Positions 1-8,379 of a DNA stretch of 64,000 nucleotides are shown one piece after another; the stretch's first letter is position 1; every line of letters begins with the position of its first letter. The DNA lies in contig CAKOLH010000005.1 in the NCBI GenBank assembly GCA_934096105.1, forward strand, positions 5,844-69,843, read 5' to 3'. Position numbers and translations under genes: made by a program. The notes beneath the pieces are model-generated. The model was not told where the DNA came from. It ran no database searches and worked only from the letters and a program-made list of their open reading frames with translations. This DNA is from an uncultured Bacilli bacterium (GTDB lineage Bacteria > Bacillota_I > Bacilli_A > RF39 > UBA660).

Positions 1-1
1 T

Positions 2-1537
2 GCTAAAATAAGAATAATTAATGGTAATGAACTAGCAGAACTTACTGGCTACAATGATAGTACGGCGATGATGCTTGGACTATCTCCTTTATATAATAAT
101 AGCCCTGTTAAAATTAATATTGATGATATGTGGAGTAATCATACCGCTATATTTGGTAATACTGGTAGTGGTAAAACATATGGGGTGGCTAGACTAGTAC
201 AAAATTTATTTACTATGCCTAACTATATTCCATTTAATAGTGTTATATTTATATTTAATAATACTGATGAATATGATAATGCTTTTAAATCTATTAATAG
301 TTATAATTTTAATTTTAATTACAAGATGTTTAGTACTGATACAGATAGTAATAATAATATTTTAAAATTACCTTTATGGCTTATGTCAGTAGATGATTAT
401 GCTAATTTACTTGATGTTAGTGCTTATAGTCAAATTATGGTTATTGAAAAAATGCTTAATTATGTTTCTTTATTTGCAAGAAATGATGAAGAATCTAATA
501 AGTATAAGAATCACTTAATTGCTACCGCTATTACATCTGTTCTTTATTCTAATCAGGTATCTGCGAGAATAAGAGACCAAATATTTTCTATTTTAACTAG
601 TTGTAGTACTAAAGAACTTAACTTGGACGTTGATGTTCCTGGTGTTGGTTATACGAGACAATTTAGAAAATGCTTTGAAATAGATAGTCAGGGACAATTT
701 GCTGAAAGAGTTCTTATTACAGAATATATTAAGAAATTTATTGATAATGATACTAAATGGAAAGAAGATTATACACCTGTATATTTTACTATTGATGATT
801 TAGAGGAAGCACTTAATTTTACTTTAATATCTGAAGGAGTTCTTCTTAATGAGAAATCTTATGCAGAAGGTACTGCTTTAAAAGTTAAATTACATAGTAT
901 TGCTAATAGTTCTTTGAGAAGTTATTTTGAAGTAGAAAAGTTTTGTACTATTAATGAATTTATATCTGACTTAATACTAGTGGATGGTAATAAGAGAGCA
1001 CAAATTATTAATTTTGTACTTGAAGGTATTGATGATAGATTTGCTAAAGCTTTAGTTAAAATTTATTCTAGAATATTCTTTAATTTTATGAAGAGTCTTC
1101 CTTCGAGGGGTTCTATGCCTATTAATATCATGCTTGAAGAGGCTCACAGATATGTTCAAAAAGATATTGATAATGATATACTTGGATATAATATATTTGA
1201 AAGAATTGCTAAGGAAGGTAGAAAATTTGGTGTTATGATGGATTTAGTAACACAAAGACCTACTGAATTATCTGAAACGGTATTATCACAATGTAGTAAT
1301 TTCTTGATATTTAAAATTAATCATCCTGCTGACTTAGAATATATTGAAAAAATGGTACCAAACATTAGTAGTGATGTTTTAGAAAAGCAAAAATCACTTC
1401 AAGCAGGTACTTGTGTGGCTTTTGGTAAAATGATGAAGATACCTATGATTGTAAAAATGGAACTTCCTAATCCAGAACCACAGAGTTCAAATGCTCATGT
1501 ATTTGACAAATGGATGATACAGTGGAAAACTAACTAA
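2..1537 (+). CDS. HerA/DUF87-type P-loop ATPase, 5' end cut by window edge
   Basis: The frame is open from base 2, so the true start lies left of the window; the first internal ATG (68) falls inside the protein. Seen: Walker A GNTGSGKT about 52 residues into the fragment, Walker B-like INIMLEEAHRYVQ about 350 residues later, and a late TQRPTELSETVLSQCSNF segment that looks like the sensor/arginine-finger region of HerA/FtsK-type hexameric ATPases. The residues before the P-loop fit the end of a HAS-barrel. Members of this family translocate DNA, with a NurA nuclease in archaea or with SIR2/DUF4297-type effectors in bacterial defence. No partner is visible here because the upstream side is missing. 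It ends at a terminator and reads toward oriC, head-on to the leftward fork. Function beyond ATPase is unknown. Confidence 0.8.
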   Translation, partial: AKIRIINGNELAELTGYNDSTAMMLGLSPLYNNSPVKINIDDMWSNHTAIFGNTGSGKTYGVARLVQNLFTMPNYIPFNSVIFIFNNTDEYDNAFKSINSYNFNFNYKMFSTDTDSNNNILKLPLWLMSVDDYANLLDVSAYSQIMVIEKMLNYVSLFARNDEESNKYKNHLIATAITSVLYSNQVSARIRDQIFSILTSCSTKELNLDVDVPGVGYTRQFRKCFEIDSQGQFAERVLITEYIKKFIDNDTKWKEDYTPVYFTIDDLEEALNFTLISEGVLLNEKSYAEGTALKVKLHSIANSSLRSYFEVEKFCTINEFISDLILVDGNKRAQIINFVLEGIDDRFAKALVKIYSRIFFNFMKSLPSRGSMPINIMLEEAHRYVQKDIDNDILGYNIFERIAKEGRKFGVMMDLVTQRPTELSETVLSQCSNFLIFKINHPADLEYIEKMVPNISSDVLEKQKSLQAGTCVAFGKMMKIPMIVKMELPNPEPQSSNAHVFDKWMIQWKTN

Positions 1538-1540
1538 TAT

Positions 1541-1567
1541 AAAGCCTTATAAAAAAAGGCTTTTTTT
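1541..1567 (+). terminator. Intrinsic terminator after the HerA-like gene
   Basis: AAAGCCTT pairs with AAGGCTTT, followed by a run of seven T, starting four bases after the stop codon. Confidence 0.85.
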
Positions 1568-1800
1568 ATGTATCCACAATATCCACAGGGCTGTGGAAAA
1601 GTAAAGTAACACCTGTTAATAACAAAATTCGACAAAATTTGTGGATAACCCTTTAAAACACATATTTTATATGGTATTATATTGTTGAAAAGATGTTTAT
1701 AACTTGTTAATTTACATGTTTATTAAAATTTTGTACTAGACAAATTTAAAATTTGTTATATAATAATGTTAATGGAATACTTAGTTAGGAGGTTTTGCGA
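1568..1800. other. oriC: oriC, upstream half (DnaA boxes before dnaA)
   Basis: A perfect DnaA box, TGTGGATAA (reverse of TTATCCACA), lies at 1640-1648. One-mismatch boxes lie at 1570-1578 (GTATCCACA), 1579-1587 (ATATCCACA) and 1592-1600 (TGTGGAAAA, reverse). The segment is very AT-rich and sits directly before dnaA, the usual place for the incA/incB-type half of a Bacillus-like bipartite origin. The duplex-unwinding element could not be fixed by eye. Confidence 0.85.
1737..1764 (+). promoter_or_regulatory. Probable sigma-A promoter of dnaA
   Basis: TAGACA (1737-1742), 16 bp spacer, TATAAT (1759-1764), about 35 bases before the dnaA start. DnaA boxes just upstream suggest autoregulation (inference). 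Confidence 0.6.
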
Positions 1801-3162
1801 ATGAATACAGAGATTATTTGGAACAATTTTCTTGAAAAAATTAAAGAGCGAATATCTCCTTTATCTTATGATACATGGTTTAAAGATACTAAGTTATATA
1901 AATTAGATAAGAACACTGCGATTATTATAGTTCCAATGATTTTACATAAAAAACATTTAGAAGAAAACTATTTAGATGAAATAGAAGAAATATTTAATTC
2001 AATTACAGGGACTAATTTTAATTTTCAATTTAAACTAGAAAATGAAATAACGGAAGATACTTTAGAAGAAAAAATTATTGATGAAACAGAAAGTATTGGA
2101 GTTCCACATCAAACTAGTAGTTCCGCTAATCTAAATAGTGAATATACTTTTGATAGTTTCATAGTAGGTGATTCTAATAGATTTGCTTTTACTGCGGCGA
2201 GAGCTGTGGCTGAAAAACCAGGTAAGGCTTATAATCCTTTGTTTCTGTATGGAAAAAGTGGACTTGGTAAAACTCATTTGATGCACGCTATTGGTAATTA
2301 TATATTAGAAAATTCTAATAAAAAAGTACTTTATGTATCTAGTGAGCAGTTTGTAAACGATTATATTTATGCTGTTAGAAACAACGAAAAAAATAGTTTT
2401 GATAGAATTGATTCTTTTAAAAATAAATATCGTAATATTGATGTACTAATAATTGATGATATTCAGTTTCTAGGTAGTGCCACTAAAGGGCAGGAGGAAT
2501 TTTTCCATACCTTTAATGAATTACATGACTCTAATAAACAGATAATTATAGCCTCTGATAGATCGGTAGATGACCTGAAAATGCTGGAAAATAGGTTAAT
2601 TACTAGATTTAACTGGGGACTTACCGCGAATATAACACCACCTGATTTTAATTTAAGAGTAGATATTATTAAAAAGAAAATATCACATCAAGAGGCGGCG
2701 GAAGATATACCAATTGAAGTTATTGAGTATATAGCAAATATTAATGATTCAGATGTTAGGCAGTTAGAAGGCGCTATTACAAGAGTATTTGCATATGCCT
2801 CAATGATGAATAGAGGTATAATTAATCTTGATATTGCTATTGAAGCTCTCAAAGATAAGGTATCTGAAAAAAGTGTATATAAAAATGATGTTCATAGGAT
2901 ACAAAGAATAGTATGTGAATACTTTAAAATAGATATTGAGGACTTAAAAGGTAAAAAAAGAAGTAAAGATGTCAATTATCCTAGACAAATAGCCATTTAT
3001 TTATGTAGAAAGATGACTAGTGAGTCATTTCCAAAGATGGGAACATATTTTGGTGGTAGAGACCATTCCACAATTATCAGTGCATATCAAAGAATAGAGA
3101 ATGATTTAAAGACAAATCCACAGCTTCAAATAGTAATAAATGAACTAAAAGAAAAAATATAG
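1801..3162 (+). CDS. dnaA: Chromosomal replication initiator protein DnaA
   Basis: The 453-residue AAA+ initiator binds DnaA boxes and unwinds oriC. Domain I is at the N-terminus (WNNFLEKIKERISPLSYDTWF). A short linker is followed by the AAA+ core with Walker A GKSGLGKTH near residue 151 and Walker B VLIIDDIQFL near 215. The C-terminal DNA-binding helix carries the signature GGRDHSTIISAYQ near residue 418. ATG 1801 is chosen because AGGAGG (1787-1792) lies 8 bases upstream; the in-frame TTG at 1795 would be only 2 bases from it. The gene is flanked on both sides by DnaA boxes, the typical firmicute arrangement. Confidence 0.98.
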   Translation: MNTEIIWNNFLEKIKERISPLSYDTWFKDTKLYKLDKNTAIIIVPMILHKKHLEENYLDEIEEIFNSITGTNFNFQFKLENEITEDTLEEKIIDETESIGVPHQTSSSANLNSEYTFDSFIVGDSNRFAFTAARAVAEKPGKAYNPLFLYGKSGLGKTHLMHAIGNYILENSNKKVLYVSSEQFVNDYIYAVRNNEKNSFDRIDSFKNKYRNIDVLIIDDIQFLGSATKGQEEFFHTFNELHDSNKQIIIASDRSVDDLKMLENRLITRFNWGLTANITPPDFNLRVDIIKKKISHQEAAEDIPIEVIEYIANINDSDVRQLEGAITRVFAYASMMNRGIINLDIAIEALKDKVSEKSVYKNDVHRIQRIVCEYFKIDIEDLKGKKRSKDVNYPRQIAIYLCRKMTSESFPKMGTYFGGRDHSTIISAYQRIENDLKTNPQLQIVINELKEKI

Positions 3163-3280
3163 TGGATAAAAACAAAGATATCAACAGGTTTTGTTGATAA
3201 AGAAAAGTATATAAAACAAGAAAAAAATAAAGATATCAACAATATCAACAGTATAATAATAATAATTATATAATAAAAGA
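3161..3280. other. oriC: oriC, downstream half (TATCAACA-type DnaA boxes)
   Basis: Between dnaA and dnaN lie AGTGGATAA at 3161-3169 (overlapping the dnaA stop), ATATCAACA at 3178-3186, TGTTGATAA at 3192-3200 (reverse), and ATATCAACA at 3233-3241 and 3242-3250, followed by an almost pure A/T stretch. The boxes differ from TTATCCACA mainly by C to A at position 6. This matches the incC-like half of a bipartite origin; calling the variants DnaA boxes is inference from number, position and similarity. Confidence 0.75.
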
Positions 3281-3295
3281 AAGAGGATGATAAAA

Positions 3296-4411
3296 ATGAA
3301 ATTCAAAGTAAAGAAAGAAATATTATTAGAAAGTTTAAACAATACTGCTAGAGCAATATCTACGAAAAATTTAATACCAATATTAACAGGTATAAAATTT
3401 GAATTAAAAGAAGATGGATTATATTTATATGCAAGTGATACCGATGTATCTATTAGATCATTTATACCAAAAGATAAATTAACAAGTACTAGTGAACTTG
3501 GTAGTATAGTAATTGGAGGTAAGTATATAGTAGAAATAATAAGAAAGTTACCAAATACTGATATTTCTATTGAAGTAATTGATGGATATAAACTAATTGT
3601 TAGTACAGATAATACAGAGTTTAATTTAAATGGTATAAATCCTAATGAATTTCCTAATTTAGATTTAGATGAAACTAAAGAACCAATTGTAGTAAATAAT
3701 GGAATATTTAAAGATATTATTAATCAAACTGTATTTGCCACTAGTCAAAGTGAGACTAGACCTCTTCTTACAGGTATTAATTTTAAACTATCTGGTAATA
3801 GTTTTGAGGTTTTAGCAACAGACTCTTATAGACTTGCTAGAAAGTATGTAGAAATTGATAAGGATATTGAAAATGAGGTAAATATTGTAGTTCCTGGTAA
3901 AAACTTACTTGAACTTACAAAGATGTTAGATGATGATACCGCTAGTGTGGAAATGCATTTATTTAGTAATAAAATATTATTTAAGTACAAAAATATTGTA
4001 TTCTTATCTAGATTGCTATCTGGAACATATCCAACTACTTCAAATATTATTCCAAAAGATTTTAATATTGAATTAGAATGTAAATTTGATGATTTATTTA
4101 ATATGATAGATAGAGCATCTCTTCTTACATCTGATAGAGAAAAGAATACTGTAAAACTTACATTAACTAAGGATGAACTTATGATTTCTTCAAATAGTCC
4201 TGAAATAGGTAGAGTAGAAGAAAAGATAAGTATTAGTTCTGATAAGGAAATTAATATATCATTTAGTTCTAAGTTTATGCTTGATGCTATTAAAAGTTTT
4301 AACAAGGATAAGGTTGTCCTTTGTATGAATAATGATAGTTCTCCTATTGTTATTAAGAATAATGAAGATAGTTCTTTAATACAATTAGTACTTCCTATTA
4401 AAACTTGTTAA
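3296..4411 (+). CDS. dnaN: DNA polymerase III beta subunit (sliding clamp)
   Basis: This 371-residue protein forms the ring-shaped clamp that tethers polymerase III and other repair proteins to DNA. It shows the three-fold clamp repeat and typical segments such as ISTKNLIPILTGIKFE near residue 20, FATSQSETRPLLTGINF in the middle domain and LPIKTC at the C-terminus, where the family usually ends with a similar LPxR/K tail. ATG 3296 is preferred over 3287, which abuts the AGAGG ribosome site. It lies downstream of the second oriC half and ends at its own terminator, so comK and recF are not simply read through. Confidence 0.97.
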   Translation: MKFKVKKEILLESLNNTARAISTKNLIPILTGIKFELKEDGLYLYASDTDVSIRSFIPKDKLTSTSELGSIVIGGKYIVEIIRKLPNTDISIEVIDGYKLIVSTDNTEFNLNGINPNEFPNLDLDETKEPIVVNNGIFKDIINQTVFATSQSETRPLLTGINFKLSGNSFEVLATDSYRLARKYVEIDKDIENEVNIVVPGKNLLELTKMLDDDTASVEMHLFSNKILFKYKNIVFLSRLLSGTYPTTSNIIPKDFNIELECKFDDLFNMIDRASLLTSDREKNTVKLTLTKDELMISSNSPEIGRVEEKISISSDKEINISFSSKFMLDAIKSFNKDKVVLCMNNDSSPIVIKNNEDSSLIQLVLPIKTC

Positions 4412-4432
4412 TTAATAATATTTATTAAAAAT

Positions 4433-4457
4433 ACTCTCATTAGGAGAGTTTTTTTTT
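4433..4457 (+). terminator. Intrinsic terminator after dnaN
   Basis: ACTCTC / GAGAGT stem, 5-base loop, then nine T. Confidence 0.85.
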
Positions 4458-4477
4458 GTCCACAATTATGTGGATAT
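4456..4477. promoter_or_regulatory. Inverted pair of DnaA-box-like sites
   Basis: TTGTCCACA (4456-4464) and TGTGGATAT (4469-4477) face each other across 4 bases, each one mismatch from the consensus. They lie just after the dnaN terminator and may add to origin or gene control; binding is inferred from sequence only. Confidence 0.45.
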
Positions 4478-4523
4478 AAATTAAATGTACTGAATTAGAT
4501 TCTAAATCAAATATTTCGTAAGG

Positions 4524-4640
4524 GCTTATATAGATGGATATGGCTGATATATTATTTTGAGACAATATGTTGACTCAAAATAACATTGTAAGACTAAAAA
4601 ATAAGGCTTACAATGCAAATAAAATAAAAAAATACTTTTA
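4524..4640 (+). repeat. Tandem-hairpin intergenic element, copy 1
   Basis: A conserved block (GCTTATATA, then ATATGGCTGATA) leads into two adjacent hairpins and an A-rich tail. Hairpin 1 has arms TTATTTTGAG (4552-4561) and CTCAAAATAA (4574-4583). Hairpin 2 has arms CATTGTAAG (4584-4592) and CTTACAATG (4607-4615), with its loop beginning AC and ending GG. The same architecture recurs at 23569-23665 (minus strand), 36472-36590 and 43300-43410. Not a known family to me. Confidence 0.75.
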
Positions 4641-4720
4641 TCGACAAATTTCAACAAAATTCGACATATCTTTATGCTTTAATATTTTTCACATATTTTA
4701 TATGTGGAAAGGGGGTAATT

Positions 4721-5182
4721 ATGAGAGATTATGTTATTAATGAAGAACTTTTATGTTTTACCCAAGATACTATAGAAAAAGATAATGTTTTGGTTATAGA
4801 AAAGTCTAAAAGATTAACTTTTAAAGGTAATTCACTAAAGTTTTTACGAAGATGTTGTTTCTGCTACGGACATTCTTATAATATTCAGAGACAATTTGTA
4901 ATAGACCATTTTAATTATTATATTAAAACTCCTATTATACTATCTGAGTACAATAAAATAATATTATTTCCTACAGCATCACCAGAATCTAATAAATGTA
5001 TTTGGCTTTCTTATAATAATATTGAAAGATATGTAGAGGCTGAAAAAAACTATACAGAAATTTATTTTAAAGGTGGAAAAGTATTAAAAATCAGAGCTCC
5101 ATATACTACTATTGACAACCAAATTACTAAGTGTATCAAGATAGAAAAATTACTTAATAGTCTACAATATACTGAAATGTAA
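4721..5182 (+). CDS. comK: ComK-family competence transcription factor, short form
   Basis: A 153-residue protein aligning by eye with ComK: YVINEELLCF at the start, KTPIILSEYNKIILFPTASP in the centre (B. subtilis: KPPIMVDPSNQIFLFPTLSS), then KCIWLSYNNIERY (CGWISHVHVKEF) and YTTIDNQITK (YNSFENQVYR). ComK binds AAAA-N5-TTTT boxes and switches on DNA-uptake genes. It is about 40 residues shorter than B. subtilis ComK, lacking the C-terminal part that carries the FMLYP MecA contact, so its turnover by MecA-ClpCP may differ (inference). The start has a GGGGG ribosome site. One AAAA-N5-TTTT match lies upstream (4627-4639) but is weak evidence in such AT-rich DNA. It sits between dnaN and recF, where Bacillus has yaaA. 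Confidence 0.88.
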   Translation: MRDYVINEELLCFTQDTIEKDNVLVIEKSKRLTFKGNSLKFLRRCCFCYGHSYNIQRQFVIDHFNYYIKTPIILSEYNKIILFPTASPESNKCIWLSYNNIERYVEAEKNYTEIYFKGGKVLKIRAPYTTIDNQITKCIKIEKLLNSLQYTEM

Positions 5183-5202
5183 TGAAGTCTTAAAAAATAA
5201 GG

Positions 5203-5228
5203 AAAAAAGGCAAAAAATGGCCTTTTTT
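5203..5228 (+). terminator. Intrinsic terminator after comK
   Basis: AAAAAAGGC pairs with GCCTTTTTT around an 8-base loop, so the U-tract is part of the stem. Confidence 0.75.
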
Positions 5229-5324
5229 GCTTTTAAAAATAGGCTATTTATGATATAATTATGTATGTATAGGGATACATGAGTAGATTAATTATTTAAC
5301 TACGAGCAAAAAAGAGGCTGTAAA

Positions 5325-6443
5325 ATGAAAATTACAAAAATGACATTAAAAAAATATCGTAATTATGATAATTTAGAAATTAGTTTTAATGATAATTTAA
5401 ATATTATTATTGGTGATAATGCTCAAGGTAAAACTAATTTATTAGAATCTATTTATGTTCTTGGAGTTACTAGATCTTTTTTATCTGGTAACGATAGGAA
5501 TCTTATTAAATTTGAAAATAAGGCTTCTTTAATAAAAGGTGAAGTTATTACTAATAATGGGAAAATTAATTTAGAAGTTTTAATTAACGAAAATGGTAAA
5601 GTAGTTAAAGTAAATAACAAAGAAATTAAAAAACTTAGTGATTACATATCGTTACTTAATGTTATTGTATTTAATTCTGATAGTATAAGAATATTTAAAG
5701 ATAGTCCTAATTCTCGGAGAAAGTACTTTAATATTGAAATTAGTCAAATTAATAAGAAATATTTAAAGTTACTTAGTGATTATAATACTATATTAAGACA
5801 GAGAAATGAATTTCTTAAGGTAATTAATGTTAATAAGGAAAATGATATGATGTATTTAAGTATATTGAATGAAAAGTATGTACTTTTATCCTTAGAAATA
5901 TATAACTATCGGAAAAGATTTATTGATGATATTAATATGTATTTGGGTAATTCTTTTAAATATATTACTGGATATGATGATTTAATGATTAAATATGTCT
6001 CTAATTTTAGTAATTTTGATAAGGAAACTTTTTTAAAAAAACTAAATGATAATTTAAGTAGAGATATTCAATATAAAATGACTTTAATTGGACCTAATAG
6101 AGATGATTTTTATTTTTTATTAGGTGATAAAAATTTGTCATTATATGGCAGTCAAGGACAGATTAGAAGTGCTGTTTTAGCTCTTAAATTGTCAGAAGTT
6201 AAGTTATTTAGTAATATTACTGGTGATACACCAATACTTTTACTTGATGATATGTTTAGTGAATTAGACATAAATAAGAAAAATAATATTTTAAAATTTT
6301 TGGATGGTAATATACAAACTATAATTACTACGACAGATATTAAGAATATTAATGAAAAAATAAAGGAAAAAGCTAATGTTTATGAAATAAAAGAAGGAAA
6401 AATTATTTCCCGGGAAATAATTTCCAAGCAGGAAGGTGATTAA
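5325..6443 (+). CDS. recF: DNA replication and repair protein RecF
   Basis: This 372-residue SMC-like ATPase loads RecA at gaps together with RecO and RecR (recR is at 14907). Visible are the N-terminal KITKMTLKKYRNYDNLEI strand region, Walker A GDNAQGKT at residues 30-37, the signature YGSQGQIRS in the C-terminal half, and Walker B PILLLDDMFSELD near 305. An AGAGG ribosome site precedes the ATG. It ends 2 bases before gyrB, so the two are co-transcribed with gyrA. Its last codons contain a perfect Noc-type palindrome (6402-6421), a case of regulatory DNA embedded in coding sequence. Confidence 0.97.
   Translation: MKITKMTLKKYRNYDNLEISFNDNLNIIIGDNAQGKTNLLESIYVLGVTRSFLSGNDRNLIKFENKASLIKGEVITNNGKINLEVLINENGKVVKVNNKEIKKLSDYISLLNVIVFNSDSIRIFKDSPNSRRKYFNIEISQINKKYLKLLSDYNTILRQRNEFLKVINVNKENDMMYLSILNEKYVLLSLEIYNYRKRFIDDINMYLGNSFKYITGYDDLMIKYVSNFSNFDKETFLKKLNDNLSRDIQYKMTLIGPNRDDFYFLLGDKNLSLYGSQGQIRSAVLALKLSEVKLFSNITGDTPILLLDDMFSELDINKKNNILKFLDGNIQTIITTTDIKNINEKIKEKANVYEIKEGKIISREIISKQEGD
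6402..6421. promoter_or_regulatory. Noc-type binding palindrome 1 (inside recF)
   Basis: ATTATTTCCCGGGAAATAAT, a perfect palindrome containing the B. subtilis Noc core ATTTCCCGGGAAAT. Noc is the ParB paralogue that blocks division over the nucleoid. Binding is inferred; no noc gene is in the window. Confidence 0.75.
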
Positions 6444-6445
6444 AT

Positions 6446-8368
6446 ATGAATAATGAACATTATGATGCATCAGACATACAAGTTCTTGAAGGACTAGAAG
6501 CCGTTAGAAAAAGACCAGGTATGTATATAGGAACTACTGATATTAAAGGATTACATCATTTGGTATGGGAAATAGTAGATAACTCTATAGATGAAGCTTT
6601 GGCTGGATATTGTAAAAATATAGAAGTTGTCATAAATAAGGACAATTCTGTTACTGTAAAAGATGATGGTAGAGGTATACCTGTTGGTATTCATCCAAAA
6701 ACTGGAAAATCCACTGTTGAAACAGTTTATACAGTACTTCATGCAGGTGGTAAATTTGGCGGTGGCGGATACAAAGTATCTGGCGGATTACATGGAGTTG
6801 GTGCCTCTGTAGTTAATGCATTAAGCAAATGGGTTGAAGTAAGGGTTTATAAAAATGGTAAAGTTTATTTCATTAGATTTGAAGATGGTGGTCATACTGT
6901 AGCACCTTTAAAAGTTATAGATGAGTGCTCTCCTGATAGAACTGGTACTACAGTTACATTTAAACCTGATCCTACTATATTTGATAGTGATATTTATGAT
7001 TATGAAATACTTAAGGTAAGAATTAGAGAATTAGCATTTTTAAATAAAGGACTTTGTATTACTTTACGTGATGATAGAGATGATGAAGATACTACTGGAG
7101 AAAAATTCTTGTATGAAGGTGGTATTAGTGAATATGTAAGATTCATAAATAAGGGAAAAACTCCTTTACATGATGATATTATTCATCTTACTGGTGAAGA
7201 AGATGGTGTTATGTTTGAAGTTGCAATGCAATATAACACTAGTTATAATGATAATATTTATTCATTTGTTAATAATATTAACACTCACGATGGTGGAACT
7301 CATGAAGAAGGTGTTAGAAGAGCTTTAACTAGAGTTATTAATAGTTATGCTAGAAAAAATAATTTACTAAAAGAAAAAGATGATTCTTTAACTGGCGACG
7401 ATGTTAAAGAAGGCCTAACAATGATTATTTCTTGCAAGCATCCTAATCCACAGTTTGAAGGTCAAACAAAGGGTAGACTTGGTAATTCTGAAGTTAGAAA
7501 ACTTGCTGATAGCGTCTTTTCACAAGGATTTGAAAGATTTTTATTAGAACATCCAGAAGATGCAAAGATAATAGTAAATAAGGCTTTACTTGCTTGTAGG
7601 GCTAGAAACGCTGCGAGAAAAGCAAGAGAAATTACTAGAAAAACTGATTTATCTACTACTAATTTCTTTGGTAAATTGTCTGATTGCAAAAGTAAAGATC
7701 CTAAGGTATCTGAAATATTTATAGTCGAGGGAGATAGTGCTGGTGGATCCGCTAAAAAGGGAAGAGATTCTATGACACAAGCTATTTTGCCACTTAGAGG
7801 TAAAATTCTTAATGTTGAAAAGGCTAGACTCGATAAAGCATTATCAAATGAAGAAATTAGAACTATTATAACTGCATTTGGAACTGGTATAGGTGAAGAA
7901 TTTGACTTATCTAAACTTAGATACGATAAAATTATTATAATGACCGATGCCGATGTTGATGGATCACATATTAGAGTTCTTCTTCTTACGTTATTTTATA
8001 GGTTCTTTAAACCAATTGTTGAAGCAGGCCATGTTTATGCTGCTCAACCTCCATTATTTAGAATAATGCATGGAAAAACAAGAAGATATGTACTTGATGA
8101 GAAAGAAAAAGAAGCATATTTAGCAACTCTTCCTGAAAATGTAAGAAATCGTGCTGAGATAGCTCGTATGAAAGGTTTAGGAGAGATGGATGCAGAAGAA
8201 TTAAATGAAACTACTATGGACATTAATAAGAGGGTATTGCGTAGAATAACTGTTGATGATTGTGTATCTGCTGATGCTATATTCGAAAAATTAATGGGTG
8301 ATGATGTAGAACCTAGAAGGGCATTTATTGAAGAGAATGCTAGATATGTTAAAAATCTTGATATTTAG
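6446..8368 (+). CDS. gyrB: DNA gyrase subunit B
   Basis: The 640-residue ATPase subunit of gyrase introduces negative supercoils with GyrA. GHKL ATPase motifs are present: EIVDNSIDEA (residues about 37-46), DDGRGIPVG near 72 and the glycine-rich GGGGYKVSGGLHGVG lid near 110. The Toprim domain shows IVEGDSAGG near 423 and the metal-binding DADVDGSHIR near 500. The C-terminus has GLGEMDAEELNETTMD. It starts 2 bases after recF, with an AAGGTGA ribosome site inside the recF end, and is followed 11 bases later by gyrA. Confidence 0.98.
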   Translation: MNNEHYDASDIQVLEGLEAVRKRPGMYIGTTDIKGLHHLVWEIVDNSIDEALAGYCKNIEVVINKDNSVTVKDDGRGIPVGIHPKTGKSTVETVYTVLHAGGKFGGGGYKVSGGLHGVGASVVNALSKWVEVRVYKNGKVYFIRFEDGGHTVAPLKVIDECSPDRTGTTVTFKPDPTIFDSDIYDYEILKVRIRELAFLNKGLCITLRDDRDDEDTTGEKFLYEGGISEYVRFINKGKTPLHDDIIHLTGEEDGVMFEVAMQYNTSYNDNIYSFVNNINTHDGGTHEEGVRRALTRVINSYARKNNLLKEKDDSLTGDDVKEGLTMIISCKHPNPQFEGQTKGRLGNSEVRKLADSVFSQGFERFLLEHPEDAKIIVNKALLACRARNAARKAREITRKTDLSTTNFFGKLSDCKSKDPKVSEIFIVEGDSAGGSAKKGRDSMTQAILPLRGKILNVEKARLDKALSNEEIRTIITAFGTGIGEEFDLSKLRYDKIIIMTDADVDGSHIRVLLLTLFYRFFKPIVEAGHVYAAQPPLFRIMHGKTRRYVLDEKEKEAYLATLPENVRNRAEIARMKGLGEMDAEELNETTMDINKRVLRRITVDDCVSADAIFEKLMGDDVEPRRAFIEENARYVKNLDI

Positions 8369-8379
8369 GAGGTTATGTT

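Noticed and set aside
3826..4305. Antisense open frame opposite dnaN (and similar ones opposite gyrB, dnaX, clpC)
   Set aside because: Low-complexity Ser/Ile/Leu-rich translations without ribosome sites; they mirror codon usage of the real genes.
4627..4639. AAAA-N5-TTTT box upstream of comK as proof of autoregulation
   Set aside because: Only one half-site at a convincing position; such matches are frequent in DNA this AT-rich.
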